Below are positions 7,353 to 13,298 of a DNA stretch of 13,298 bases, in pieces. The position numbers and the translations under genes were made by a program. Source of the stretch: JARRJY01 sp037388705 (GTDB lineage Bacteria; Pseudomonadota; Gammaproteobacteria; UBA6429; Thiohalophilaceae); assembly GCA_037388705.1 (NCBI GenBank), contig JARRJY010000090.1, positions 1 to 13,298 on the forward strand. The letters run 5' to 3'. Position 1 is the first letter of the stretch; the number at the start of each line of letters is the position of its first letter. The notes below the pieces were generated by a model. That model saw nothing but the letters and a program-made list of their open reading frames with translations, was not told where the DNA came from and made no database searches.

Positions 7353-7380
7353 TTATAACTTATTGATTAATAAGTTATAA
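7353..7380. repeat. Perfect 28-bp AT-rich palindrome
   Basis: TTATAACTTATT (7353-7364), loop GATT, then AATAAGTTATAA (7369-7380): twelve perfect pairs. It lies 7 bp past the stop codon of the 54-aa membrane protein gene and about 200 bp upstream of the 46-aa gene. No T-run follows on the minus strand, so it may be either a 3' transcript structure or a regulator binding site. Twelve perfect pairs are unlikely by chance even in AT-rich DNA. Confidence 0.6.
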
Positions 7381-7387
7381 TGGGTAA

Positions 7388-7552
7388 TCAATGAGAGCCT
7401 GGAGCGACAGGTACGTTGTTTCGCTGGCGTTGGCGACGATCGCGGCTGAGACGCTTTCTTATATGCTCTGTGCAGCCGATCTGGTGGCCAAGGTAATAAC
7501 CAAGCAGAAACAGAAAAAGGCCAGCTATGACGGAAATAATCACGGTAAGCAT
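7388..7552 (-). CDS. Small single-pass membrane protein, unknown function (54 aa)
   Basis: A 54-residue protein with one strongly hydrophobic helix (residues about 2-22, VIISVIAGLFLFLLGYYLG) followed by a very basic segment (RKRLSRDRRQRQR, residues 32-44) and a short Pro/Gly tail. The positive-inside rule puts the C-terminus in the cytoplasm. The start is supported by GGAG eight bases before the ATG at 7552; an ATG eight bases further upstream is out of frame and closes at once. The gene follows slt on the same strand after about 130 bp that contain a direct repeat. No family is recognised; bitopic proteins of this type often act as partners of larger membrane complexes, which is speculation here. 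Confidence 0.6.
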   Translation of the reverse strand: MLTVIISVIAGLFLFLLGYYLGHQIGCTEHIRKRLSRDRRQRQRNNVPVAPGSH

Positions 7553-7629
7553 TTCTGCATCTCCACTTAAGTTAATTCATTTATGTATGTATCGGCATAC
7601 TATGGCAGATTTTTAGCCAGGCTTTAGGG

Positions 7630-7684
7630 TGAAATGCGGGATCTGTGACGTAGCTTTGCTTTGAAATAAGGGATCTGTGACGTA
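7630..7684. repeat. Two 23-bp direct repeats, 32-bp period, abutting the slt stop
   Basis: TGAAATNNGGGATCTGTGACGTA occurs at 7630-7652 and again at 7662-7684. Only the two N positions differ (GC versus AA), and the last 15 bp are identical. The second copy ends exactly one base before the slt stop codon (7685-7687). I see no third copy in the window. It could be a fragment of a dispersed repeat family or a pair of protein-binding sites. Confidence 0.75.
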
Positions 7685-9676
7685 CTACCCGCCCTGTGAT
7701 ATTTTTGGCGCGGAATTGCTGGTCAGGGTTTTGTTGAGCTGCACGGGTGGCATGCGCTGGCTTATGGGCACAGTACTCATGCCAAGCCGCTGTTCATATA
7801 TCGCAGTGTAGGTAAGTACTCGCTTCAAATATCCACGGGTTTCATCGAAAGGAACCATTTCAATCCAGATATCCGCATCCTGGGGATCCTCGGGCAACCA
7901 CTGCTTCACACGGTGTCCACCGGCATTATAGGCAGCTGTCGCCAGTACCTCGTGACCATCGAAACGATCCTGGACTTTCTTCAGATAACTAACGCCAAGG
8001 CTGATATTGGTTTTTACATCAAGTAGATCGCGCTTGCCACGAAAGCGCATTTTCAGATTCCGCGCTACCTGCCGGGCAGTGCTTGGCATCAGTTGCATCA
8101 GCCCCATTGCTCCGGCGTGAGATCGGGCATCCGGCGTAAAGGCACTTTCCTGTCGAATCACGGCAAATGCCCAGGCAGGATTAATCTCTCTACGGCGTGC
8201 CTGAGAGACTACCAGTTTGCGATGAGCCAGGGGGAAACGCAGTTCCAGATCATCCCAGTAACGTGCCAGGGCTAGTGTCAAAATGGCCCGGTCATACCAT
8301 CCCCATTGATTGGCTAGGCTGGCTGCCTTGAGGAGTTCTGCTTTACTCATGTCTTTGACGGCCCACTGCCATTCACTGCGGGCTTTGGTCTGCCGTTCGA
8401 GCACAAACAGTTCGCGGGCACGCACAAAAGCAGGAATTTTATTCAGGCTGCTCAGCTCTTCCTGTTCAAAACTCAATGGTCGGTGGGCTAGATGGTAATT
8501 GCTGCCCGCACGGTCCGAGGCCAGGAAACTGTAGTAATTGCGATCATCCGAATTTAACAGGTAAGTTGAACGGGCTTCTTCCAGTCGACCTAATGCCTCA
8601 AGCGAGCGGCCTCGCCAGTATAACCAGCGCGGCTCATGCTGCTGGTTTTTCGGTAATTGCTCTATGCTGTTAAGGGCCAGCTGCCATTCATGATCTGTTA
8701 TGGCAGAAAAAATCTGTTGTTCGCTAAATTTCTTGCCGTGTTGATTGAGAGCAAGTTTGGCCAGCAGTTTCTGGTTTTCGACCAGATTCTCTTTGCTTAG
8801 ATAGCGAATCAGGTTGCGCTTAATGCGGGCTTTTTGCTGAGGGGAAAAAGTGTACTGGGTTTTGTATTCCTGCCATAAATCATATGCCAGTTGCGGTTGT
8901 TTGCGGGCCAGGCGGCTCAGCCCGTCAGCAACTATCCAGCGCATAATGGCCGGTTTTTCATCGCCAAAACGATGATGTGCCTTGGCAACAAAGCTTGGGC
9001 TACGCCGGACTTTTAGCCATAACGGCATCAGGTATTTTTCTTTTTTATCCAGCTTTTTGGCCAGGTACTTGGCCAGCCGCGTTTTACCACTACGCATCGC
9101 CAGGTGAATACGTTTCCATAACAATTCCTGGGTAAGTTTGCCGGCTTTTTCCCATGTCCTGATTGCAAGGTCACAGTTGCGTGGTAGCGAGTTTCCAGTT
9201 AACCATAATCCTTCCACGATGTTGTGAGCGCGCTCCGAGTGACCGGTAGAATACAGGGCGCGGGCATAAGCACAGTGCAAACTTTTGTCACTGGTTGTCT
9301 GGTAATACTCAATGAGTTCATTGACACGTTTCTGCCTGGCCAGGGTTTTTAACCAGCGGTAGTGGAGTTTTCTTGCCAGTGGGGTATCTTCATAGGTGGT
9401 GAGAAAGGCCTGGATATCAGCAGTTCGGGCCTTTTTAAGATTGCGTCTTAATTCTTCATATATTAAATAAGGATAGAGCGGGTAATTCTCGAGTTTTTTG
9501 GCCAGGTGGCGGTACCTGGAAATTTGACCTCTTTCCAGGGCACTGTTGGCCATGACAAACAGGCGACGCATTTCGGAGAGCTCTTCAGTGGATAGTGGTT
9601 TTTTTATGGCTGCGGAGAGAGTCCCTGAAAAAACCAGGATAAAGATAACCAGTAATGTTTGAATACGGTGGTTCAT
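7685..9676 (-). CDS. slt: Soluble lytic murein transglycosylase (Slt70 type)
   Basis: A 663-residue secreted enzyme. Residues 1-22 form a signal peptide (hydrophobic run TLLVIFILVFSG, cleavage likely after LSA). The long middle is rich in alpha-helical repeat-like segments, as in the ring-shaped superhelical U and L domains of Slt70. The C-terminal catalytic domain contains RQESAFTPDARSHAGAMGLM with catalytic Glu E510, then LMPSTARQVAR and AYNAGGHRVKQWL, which line the sugar-binding cleft. The enzyme cleaves peptidoglycan glycan strands in the periplasm, forming 1,6-anhydromuramyl ends for recycling. Length is close to the E. coli precursor (645). The ATG at 9676 directly precedes the signal peptide; the ribosome site is weak. 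The gene diverges from ilvD. The C-terminal residues past about 640 are less conserved, and the gene ends against a direct repeat. Confidence 0.95.
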   Translation of the reverse strand: MNHRIQTLLVIFILVFSGTLSAAIKKPLSTEELSEMRRLFVMANSALERGQISRYRHLAKKLENYPLYPYLIYEELRRNLKKARTADIQAFLTTYEDTPLARKLHYRWLKTLARQKRVNELIEYYQTTSDKSLHCAYARALYSTGHSERAHNIVEGLWLTGNSLPRNCDLAIRTWEKAGKLTQELLWKRIHLAMRSGKTRLAKYLAKKLDKKEKYLMPLWLKVRRSPSFVAKAHHRFGDEKPAIMRWIVADGLSRLARKQPQLAYDLWQEYKTQYTFSPQQKARIKRNLIRYLSKENLVENQKLLAKLALNQHGKKFSEQQIFSAITDHEWQLALNSIEQLPKNQQHEPRWLYWRGRSLEALGRLEEARSTYLLNSDDRNYYSFLASDRAGSNYHLAHRPLSFEQEELSSLNKIPAFVRARELFVLERQTKARSEWQWAVKDMSKAELLKAASLANQWGWYDRAILTLALARYWDDLELRFPLAHRKLVVSQARRREINPAWAFAVIRQESAFTPDARSHAGAMGLMQLMPSTARQVARNLKMRFRGKRDLLDVKTNISLGVSYLKKVQDRFDGHEVLATAAYNAGGHRVKQWLPEDPQDADIWIEMVPFDETRGYLKRVLTYTAIYEQRLGMSTVPISQRMPPVQLNKTLTSNSAPKISQGG

Positions 9677-9725
9677 CAGTTTCAGTGTATTCTCAGTTTT
9701 TTGTGCTAAGTGCCTGTTACTGAAA

Positions 9726-9731
9726 ATTATA
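9726..9731 (-). promoter_or_regulatory. Possible -10 box for slt
   Basis: On the minus strand this is TATAAT, 49 bp before the slt ATG. The -35 region at the right distance is A-rich (AAAACA) and a poor match, so this is a tentative promoter in the 220-bp divergent spacer between slt and ilvD. Confidence 0.35.
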
Positions 9732-9841
9732 TCCTTATATTGTCAGCCTGTTTTAACTGTATCGGATATATTTAGCAGTTTTTGAGCTAAATAATTGGAC
9801 CTGGGACACATGTCCGTTTCTCGTTGTGCCTCCAGATGCTT

Positions 9842-9847
9842 TATAAT
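9842..9847 (+). promoter_or_regulatory. -10 box for ilvD
   Basis: A perfect TATAAT, 49 bp before the ilvD ATG at 9897. No good -35 hexamer sits at the usual distance. If used, the transcript starts near 9854, inside the upstream extension of the ilvD reading frame, which rules out the longer ATG at 9795 as the start. Confidence 0.45.
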
Positions 9848-9857
9848 TTCCCGCCTG

Positions 9858-9874
9858 AGGGGTGATTTACCCCT
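9858..9874 (+). promoter_or_regulatory. Hairpin in the ilvD leader
   Basis: AGGGGT (9858-9863), loop GATTT, ACCCCT (9869-9874). It would lie at the 5' end of the ilvD transcript, some 22 bases before the start codon. There is no T-run and no branched-chain-codon leader peptide, so it does not look like a classical attenuator; it may simply stabilise the transcript. Confidence 0.3.
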
Positions 9875-9896
9875 ATTAATTACAGTGAGAATAGAA

Positions 9897-11747
9897 ATGC
9901 CTCAGTACCGATCCAGAACCACTACTCATGGCCGAAACATGGCAGGTGCGCGCGCCCTGTGGCGTGCAACCGGAATGAGCGATGGCGACTTTGAGAAACC
10001 CATCATTGCTATCGCAAATTCATTTACACAATTTGTACCGGGTCACGTGCATTTGAAAGATTTGGGCCAGATGGTTGCGCGGGAGATTGAAAAAGCCGGT
10101 GGTGTCGCAAAGGAATTCAATACTATCGCGGTGGATGATGGTATTGCCATGGGACATGGCGGCATGCTTTACAGTTTACCTTCGCGCGAGATCATTGCTG
10201 ATGCCGTTGAATATATGGTTAATGCACATTGTGCGGATGCACTGGTCTGTATTTCCAATTGCGACAAGATCACCCCGGGGATGTTAAATGCGGCGTTACG
10301 TTTAAATATTCCAACCGTGTTTGTTTCGGGTGGTCCAATGGAATCCGGTAAAGCCATTATCGAAGGCCATGAAGTTCATCTTGATCTGGTTGATGCCATG
10401 GTATCGGCAGCAGATTCTAAAACCAGTGATGCTGACGTGATGACGATGGAGCGTTCAGCCTGTCCTACCTGTGGCTCATGTTCAGGGATGTTTACTGCCA
10501 ATTCCATGAACTGTCTGACAGAGGCTCTGGGCCTGTCACTACCGGGTAATGGCAGTTTATTGGCAACTCATGCGGATCGAAAAGAACTGTTTTTAGAGGC
10601 AGGTCGACGCGTTGTTGATATAGCCAGGCGCTATTACGAACAGGATGATGCTTCGGTATTGCCGCGCTCCATTGCCAGCTTCGAAGCTTTCGAAAATGCC
10701 ATGTGCCTGGATATCGCCATGGGTGGTTCAACTAACACGATATTGCACCTGTTGGCTGCAGCACAGGAAGCCGGCGTTGATTTCACCATGGCTGATATTG
10801 ATCGCCTGTCGCGAAAAGTACCTCACTTATGCAAAGTGGCCCCGAGTACTCAGCAGTACCACATGGAAGATGTACATCGTGCCGGTGGCGTGCTGGGTAT
10901 CCTGGGTGAACTGGATCGTGGCGGTTTGTTAAATCGTGATGTAAACATGGTACATAGCAAGTCTTTATCAGAAGCCCTGGCTAACTGGGATATACAACAA
11001 ACAGGTTCTGATGAAGCTAAAACCATGTACCAGGCAGGTCCAGGCAATGTGAGAACCACTGAAGCTTTCAGCCAGGACAAACGTTGGCCAAGCCTTGATA
11101 CTGATCGAGTCAATGGCTGTATTCGCGACATGGAGCATGCCTATAGTAAAGAGGGTGGTTTAGCCGTGCTTTATGGCAACATCGCAGAAGACGGTTGCGT
11201 GGTAAAAACGGCGGGGGTTGATGAAAGTATTTTAACGTTCTCCGGGCCGGCAAGAATTTTTGAAAGCCAGGATGCCGCGGTAGATGCAATTCTGGGTGAC
11301 AAGGTAAAAGAGGGTGATGTAGTCGTTATCCGCTACGAAGGTCCGCGTGGTGGGCCGGGTATGCAGGAGATGTTATATCCGACCAGCTACCTGAAATCCA
11401 AGGGCCTGGGTAAAGCCTGTGCCTTGATTACCGATGGTCGTTTTTCCGGGGGTACTTCCGGGTTATCGATTGGCCATGCTTCACCCGAAGCAGCCGAAGG
11501 TGGTGCTATTGGCCTGGTAGAAGAAGGCGATACCATTGAGATCGATATCCCCAATCGTTCTATTAAAGTTGCCGTATCAGATGATGAGCTGGCGAAGCGT
11601 CGTGCAGCGATGGAAGCAAAGGGTGCACAGGCCTGGAAGCCAGTCGATCGTCAGCGTGAGGTTTCCGCGGCGTTAAAAGCTTACGCGGCTATGACGACCA
11701 GTGCTTCGCGCGGTGCCGTACGCGATGTTTCCCAACTTGAAAAATAG
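9897..11747 (+). CDS. ilvD: Dihydroxy-acid dehydratase IlvD
   Basis: A 616-residue protein, exactly the usual length of the enterobacterial enzyme, and near-identical in motif blocks along its length (TTTHGRNMAGARALWRATGM, VDDGIAMGHGGMLYS, SNCDKITPGM, ACPTCGSCSGMFTANSMNC, GRFSGGTSGLSIGH). It dehydrates 2,3-dihydroxy-isovalerate and 2,3-dihydroxy-3-methylvalerate to the 2-oxo acids in valine and isoleucine synthesis in the cytoplasm. C122 and C195 are the conserved cluster-binding cysteines, and K124 is the lysine after the CD motif near the magnesium site. The position that is Cys in [2Fe-2S] homologues reads NSF here, as in the E. coli [4Fe-4S] type. The frame extends to an ATG at 9795, but the extra 34 residues are not family-like and lie over a TATAAT, so 9897 is the start. 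It stands alone and ends at an intrinsic terminator. Confidence 0.97.
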   Translation: MPQYRSRTTTHGRNMAGARALWRATGMSDGDFEKPIIAIANSFTQFVPGHVHLKDLGQMVAREIEKAGGVAKEFNTIAVDDGIAMGHGGMLYSLPSREIIADAVEYMVNAHCADALVCISNCDKITPGMLNAALRLNIPTVFVSGGPMESGKAIIEGHEVHLDLVDAMVSAADSKTSDADVMTMERSACPTCGSCSGMFTANSMNCLTEALGLSLPGNGSLLATHADRKELFLEAGRRVVDIARRYYEQDDASVLPRSIASFEAFENAMCLDIAMGGSTNTILHLLAAAQEAGVDFTMADIDRLSRKVPHLCKVAPSTQQYHMEDVHRAGGVLGILGELDRGGLLNRDVNMVHSKSLSEALANWDIQQTGSDEAKTMYQAGPGNVRTTEAFSQDKRWPSLDTDRVNGCIRDMEHAYSKEGGLAVLYGNIAEDGCVVKTAGVDESILTFSGPARIFESQDAAVDAILGDKVKEGDVVVIRYEGPRGGPGMQEMLYPTSYLKSKGLGKACALITDGRFSGGTSGLSIGHASPEAAEGGAIGLVEEGDTIEIDIPNRSIKVAVSDDELAKRRAAMEAKGAQAWKPVDRQREVSAALKAYAAMTTSASRGAVRDVSQLEK

Positions 11748-11886
11748 TAAAAGTTGGTGCGTCAAACAGGAATCTTGATAAACCTGAGCAATATGGCAAC
11801 ACATGGCACGTTATACAGTTTATAAAGAACATGAACAATGCACCGGAAGGTTGTGTTAACGATGAATAAATAATCAATGCCATTAC

Positions 11887-11914
11887 AAGGCTACCCAAAC
11901 GGGTAGCCTTTTTT
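11887..11914 (+). terminator. Intrinsic terminator of ilvD
   Basis: AAGGCTACCC (11887-11896), loop AAAC, GGGTAGCCTT (11901-11910), running into T-rich sequence to 11914. A perfect GC-rich stem followed by a run of six T (11909-11914), about 140 bp past the ilvD stop. Between the stop and this stem I see only an 18-codon frame without a ribosome site. Confidence 0.92.
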
Positions 11915-11972
11915 ATTTCTGTTGCAGTAAAAATATAATTAATTTCGACAAACAGTGGATTTAATGATCTGA

Positions 11973-12001
11973 ATTGTGCACAATGAAATCCCAGTTATAC
12001 A
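11973..12001 (+). promoter_or_regulatory. Promoter with palindromic -35 for the 70-aa gene and MazG-like gene
   Basis: TTGTGC (11974-11979), 16-bp spacer, TATACA (11996-12001) is a fair sigma-70 promoter about 28 bp before the 70-aa gene. The -35 lies inside the perfect 12-bp palindrome ATTGTGCACAAT (11973-11984), a plausible operator position for a dimeric repressor. Palindrome seen directly; regulation inferred. Confidence 0.4.
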
Positions 12002-12028
12002 GCGTATTCATGAATTTGGAGGGGAGGA

Positions 12029-12241
12029 ATGAATACAACACAAGAGCCTGTTGCAGGTAACTGGTATGTGAATAAAACCGGTAAGCTATTTAAAGTAAAA
12101 CTGGTTAGTCTGACAAGAAGAGTTGTGGAAAAAGTCATGCTTGAATATCTGGATGGTTCCATAACAATAATTACAAACAAGGACTGGCTGGAATTGCGTT
12201 CACACTTTCCGGGTGCTTTTTCTGTCGCAGGGAAAAAATAA
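12029..12241 (+). CDS. Small protein of unknown function (70 aa)
   Basis: A 70-residue protein with alternating hydrophobic and polar residues that suggest a small beta-rich fold: GNWYVNKTGKLFKVKLVSL, then VMLEYLDGSITIITNKDWLEL, ending in a basic GKK. There is no signal peptide or membrane helix. The start is well supported by GGAGGGGAGGA directly ahead of the ATG. It overlaps the MazG-like gene by one base (TAATG), so the two are translationally coupled and probably expressed together. It resembles uncharacterised small gammaproteobacterial proteins that open with a G-x-W-[YF]-x-N pattern followed by LEYLDG, but I cannot name the family with certainty and give no function. Confidence 0.8.
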   Translation: MNTTQEPVAGNWYVNKTGKLFKVKLVSLTRRVVEKVMLEYLDGSITIITNKDWLELRSHFPGAFSVAGKK

Positions 12242-12597
12242 TGGATAAAACAAGTTATGATGAACTTCAACAACGGTTAAAAGAATTTGCAGTTGACCGC
12301 AACTGGGAACAATTTCATTCACCGAAAAATATTGCCATGGCACTGAGTGGTGAAGCCGGGGAGCTTATTGAGCATTTCCAGTGGTTGACTGAACAACAAA
12401 GTTACGAGCTGGATCCCGACAAAAAACAGGAAGTGGCATTGGAAATGGCAGATATCTTTATTTACCTGTTAAGGCTGGCGGAGCGGCTGGATATCAACCT
12501 GGTTGAAAAGGTATACGAAAAGATCGAGATTAATGAAAAGCGCTACCCGGTGGATAAGGTGCAGGGGAGCTCTAAGAAATATAATGAATATGAATGA
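12241..12597 (+). CDS. MazG-like nucleotide pyrophosphohydrolase
   Basis: A 118-residue all-alpha protein of the short MazG/dCTPase (RS21-C6-like) group. The magnesium-binding ExxE...ExxD signature is complete: E38 and E41 in EAGELIEHFQW, E68 and D71 in EMADIFIYLL. The later KIEINEKRYP with following lysines is also typical. Such enzymes hydrolyse non-canonical or excess nucleoside triphosphates to the monophosphate and pyrophosphate, sanitising the nucleotide pool in the cytoplasm; which nucleotide cannot be told from sequence. The start ATG overlaps the TAA of the upstream 70-aa gene. Its stop codon TGA (12595-12597) lies inside a 30-bp hairpin repeat that also contains the stop of the convergent 107-aa gene. 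Confidence 0.9.
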   Translation: MDKTSYDELQQRLKEFAVDRNWEQFHSPKNIAMALSGEAGELIEHFQWLTEQQSYELDPDKKQEVALEMADIFIYLLRLAERLDINLVEKVYEKIEINEKRYPVDKVQGSSKKYNEYE

Positions 12598-12622
12598 CTG
12601 CTATCGGCCAAAAGCGGTCATT
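12593..12622. repeat. Hairpin repeat, copy 1, spanning two convergent stop codons
   Basis: AATGACTGCT (12593-12602), loop ATCGGCCAAA, AGCGGTCATT (12613-12622): a 10-bp stem with one G-T pair. It contains the stop codon of the plus-strand MazG-like gene and the stop of the minus-strand 107-aa gene. The core CTGCTATCGGCCAAA recurs identically 373 bp to the right. There is no T-run, though the hairpin may still help end both convergent transcripts. Confidence 0.75.
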
Positions 12623-12941
12623 CAGAACCGTGGAATTGCTCCCATGCTTCAGCCTCAATTTCACCGCAATCAGAAATAAGGTTATTATCTTCATCATAAA
12701 TTTTATATGTCTGTTGAATTCCGCCAAGAGAGCCAGAACCATCTAGACCAAGCAAAATTGAATAATATGTATCAGTAAGTAAGGTGTCTATTACAGGTTT
12801 CAATTTTTCTTTCTGCTCAGAATTTAAATCCAATTTATTGATAAGAGCTGAGACTTCAGTTTCACCATTGTTTGATGTGTACAATTCGAACATATCATCT
12901 TTCTCTTTCTTGAGATTTTTAACAAATTCTTTTGCGTCCAT
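12618..12941 (-). CDS. Orphan 107-aa protein of unknown function
   Basis: A 107-residue soluble, acidic protein. The N-terminal half is helical and charged (MDAKEFVKNLKKEKDDMFEL, then a LINKLDLNSEQKEKLKPVID segment). The second half begins DTYYSILLGLDGSGSLGG and continues with YKIYDEDNNLI and GEIEAEAWEQF, the latter suggesting a small beta-containing tail. No signal peptide, membrane helix or known catalytic motif is seen. The DNA is clearly more AT-rich than its neighbours. The gene sits alone on the minus strand between two copies of a 30-bp hairpin repeat, with an attC-like site upstream, which suggests it was acquired as a unit. The start at 12941 has only a weak GAGAAA ribosome site. I recognise the general look of a widespread hypothetical protein but no function. 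Confidence 0.75.
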   Translation of the reverse strand: MDAKEFVKNLKKEKDDMFELYTSNNGETEVSALINKLDLNSEQKEKLKPVIDTLLTDTYYSILLGLDGSGSLGGIQQTYKIYDEDNNLISDCGEIEAEAWEQFHGSE

Positions 12942-12965
12942 TATTATTTCTCAATTATTTTTGTA

Positions 12966-12995
12966 GATGTCTGCTATCGGCCAAACGCGGTCACT
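12966..12995. repeat. Hairpin repeat, copy 2, upstream of the orphan gene
   Basis: GATGTCTGCTATCGG at 12966-12980 followed by CCAAACGCGGTCACT. It shares the exact core CTGCTATCGGCCAAA (12971-12985) with copy 1 and then differs at a few positions. The hairpin is weaker here because several stem positions have changed. The two copies are in the same orientation and enclose the 107-aa gene; copy 2 lies in the gene's upstream region. Confidence 0.75.
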
Positions 12996-13037
12996 TAAAA
13001 ATTCCCTGGTATCTCAAATACAAATCAAAAAGCGGGC

Positions 13038-13104
13038 ATTCAACGTTTAAGCTCAGCCGAGGCGGCGCGTTAGCGACGACGTCGGCAGGAGCAAATTGTT
13101 AGGA
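13038..13104 (-). other. Integron attC-like recombination site
   Basis: Read on the minus strand, the 67-bp element opens with TCCTAACAA (R''-like), continues with GCTCCTGCCGA (L''), a GC-rich centre of about 20 bases, TCGGCTGAGC (L'), and closes with the simple-site motif GTTGAAT, which fits GTTRRRY. The L arms pair with one or two bulged bases, as in true attC sites. R'' deviates from RYYYAAC at its first base, and the R arms pair poorly beyond AAC/GTT, which is expected in an array because the last six bases come from the neighbouring cassette. The site lies just past the end of the methyltransferase-like gene in the same reading direction, as a cassette would. No integrase gene is in the window. 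Confidence 0.6.
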
Positions 13105-13184
13105 GATTGATGTGCTCCGTATGTAAATATATGAAACACATTAACAGTTCATAACTGAATTTGGACACCTGCCAATCAGCTCTC

Positions 13185-13298
13185 TTAGTAAATCCCGGGA
13201 ATTAACCGATAGCGCACACGTTGTGCATAGTCTCGATAGCCCGGCAACTCTTCCTGTAAAGTCTGGTCTTCAAGTACTGTTCTGATCACCGTGATGAT
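13185..13298 (-). CDS. C-terminus of an isoprenylcysteine methyltransferase-like membrane protein (partial)
   Basis: Only the last 37 residues are visible; the gene enters from beyond the right edge. They read RTVLEDQTLQEELPGYRDY and end RVRYRLIPGIY, followed by TAA at 13185-13187. The pattern R(T/I)xxEExxLxxELPGYxxYxxxVxYRLIP is the characteristic end of the bacterial ICMT/phospholipid-methyltransferase superfamily, membrane enzymes that use S-adenosylmethionine; the substrates of bacterial members are mostly unknown. About 80 bp past its stop lies an attC-like site in the same orientation, so the gene may be part of an integron cassette. The catalytic part lies outside the window, so activity cannot be judged. 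Confidence 0.65.
   Translation of the reverse strand: MITVIRTVLEDQTLQEELPGYRDYAQRVRYRLIPGIY

Noticed and set aside
7630..7684. CRISPR remnant
   Set aside because: A 9-bp gap between two 23-bp repeats is far too short for a spacer, and there are only two copies.
9795..9896. N-terminal extension of IlvD from an ATG at 9795
   Set aside because: The added 34 residues are unlike the family, the ATG at 9897 gives the standard 616 residues, and a TATAAT lies inside the extension.
11806..11859. Eighteen-codon frame between ilvD and its terminator
   Set aside because: There is no ribosome site and no recognisable product.
12593..12995. CRISPR array made of the repeated hairpins
   Set aside because: Only two copies, 373 bp apart, with a gene between them; no regular short spacers and no cas genes.

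Overview
The window looks like chromosomal DNA from a gammaproteobacterium. The TrhP/YegQ, Slt and IlvD proteins are of the enterobacterial/pseudomonad type throughout, and there is an anti-sigma-70 (Rsd/AlgQ-type) remnant, a gene family of gammaproteobacteria. No species can be named from this sequence alone. Base composition is moderate in the housekeeping genes and visibly more AT-rich in two accessory stretches, about 7000-7560 and about 12600-13180.

Layout. (1) 1-1330, minus strand: a site-2-type membrane metalloprotease followed by a small protein with two predicted membrane helices and an RRM RNA-binding domain. (2) 1475-4956, plus strand: a compact three-gene signalling operon with a receiver/HD-GYP response regulator (probable cyclic-di-GMP phosphodiesterase), a membrane hybrid sensor histidine kinase, and a stand-alone receiver. 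A sequence resembling a flagellar sigma-28 promoter lies in front of it. (3) 4953-6326, minus strand: trhP (yegQ), a U32-family tRNA hydroxylation gene that shares a TTAA stop overlap with the receiver gene. (4) 6528-6870, plus strand: a broken rsd/algQ-type gene that has lost its middle and its reading frame. (5) 6871-7684: low-density region with a strong hairpin, two small minus-strand genes (46 aa acidic; 54 aa with one membrane helix), a perfect 28-bp palindrome and a 23-bp direct repeat. (6) slt (minus) and ilvD (plus) diverge from a shared 220-bp spacer; ilvD ends at a textbook intrinsic terminator. (7) 12029-12597, plus strand: a 70-aa protein of unknown function overlapping a MazG-like nucleotide pyrophosphohydrolase gene. 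(8) 12593-13298: an accessory-looking block with a 107-aa orphan gene on the minus strand between two copies of a 30-bp hairpin repeat, an integron attC-like site, and the C-terminus of an isoprenylcysteine-methyltransferase-like protein that runs off the window.

How the genes work together. The only clear functional module is the signalling operon: the kinase would sense an extracytoplasmic cue and phosphorylate one or both free receivers, one of which would control cyclic-di-GMP breakdown. The remaining genes are housekeeping functions (tRNA modification, murein recycling, branched-chain amino-acid synthesis, nucleotide sanitation) or small unknowns. The most unusual parts are the rsd remnant, the membrane-anchored RRM protein, and the repeat-bounded, attC-associated gene block at the right end. 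I did not find clear evidence of a complete new defence or mobile system.
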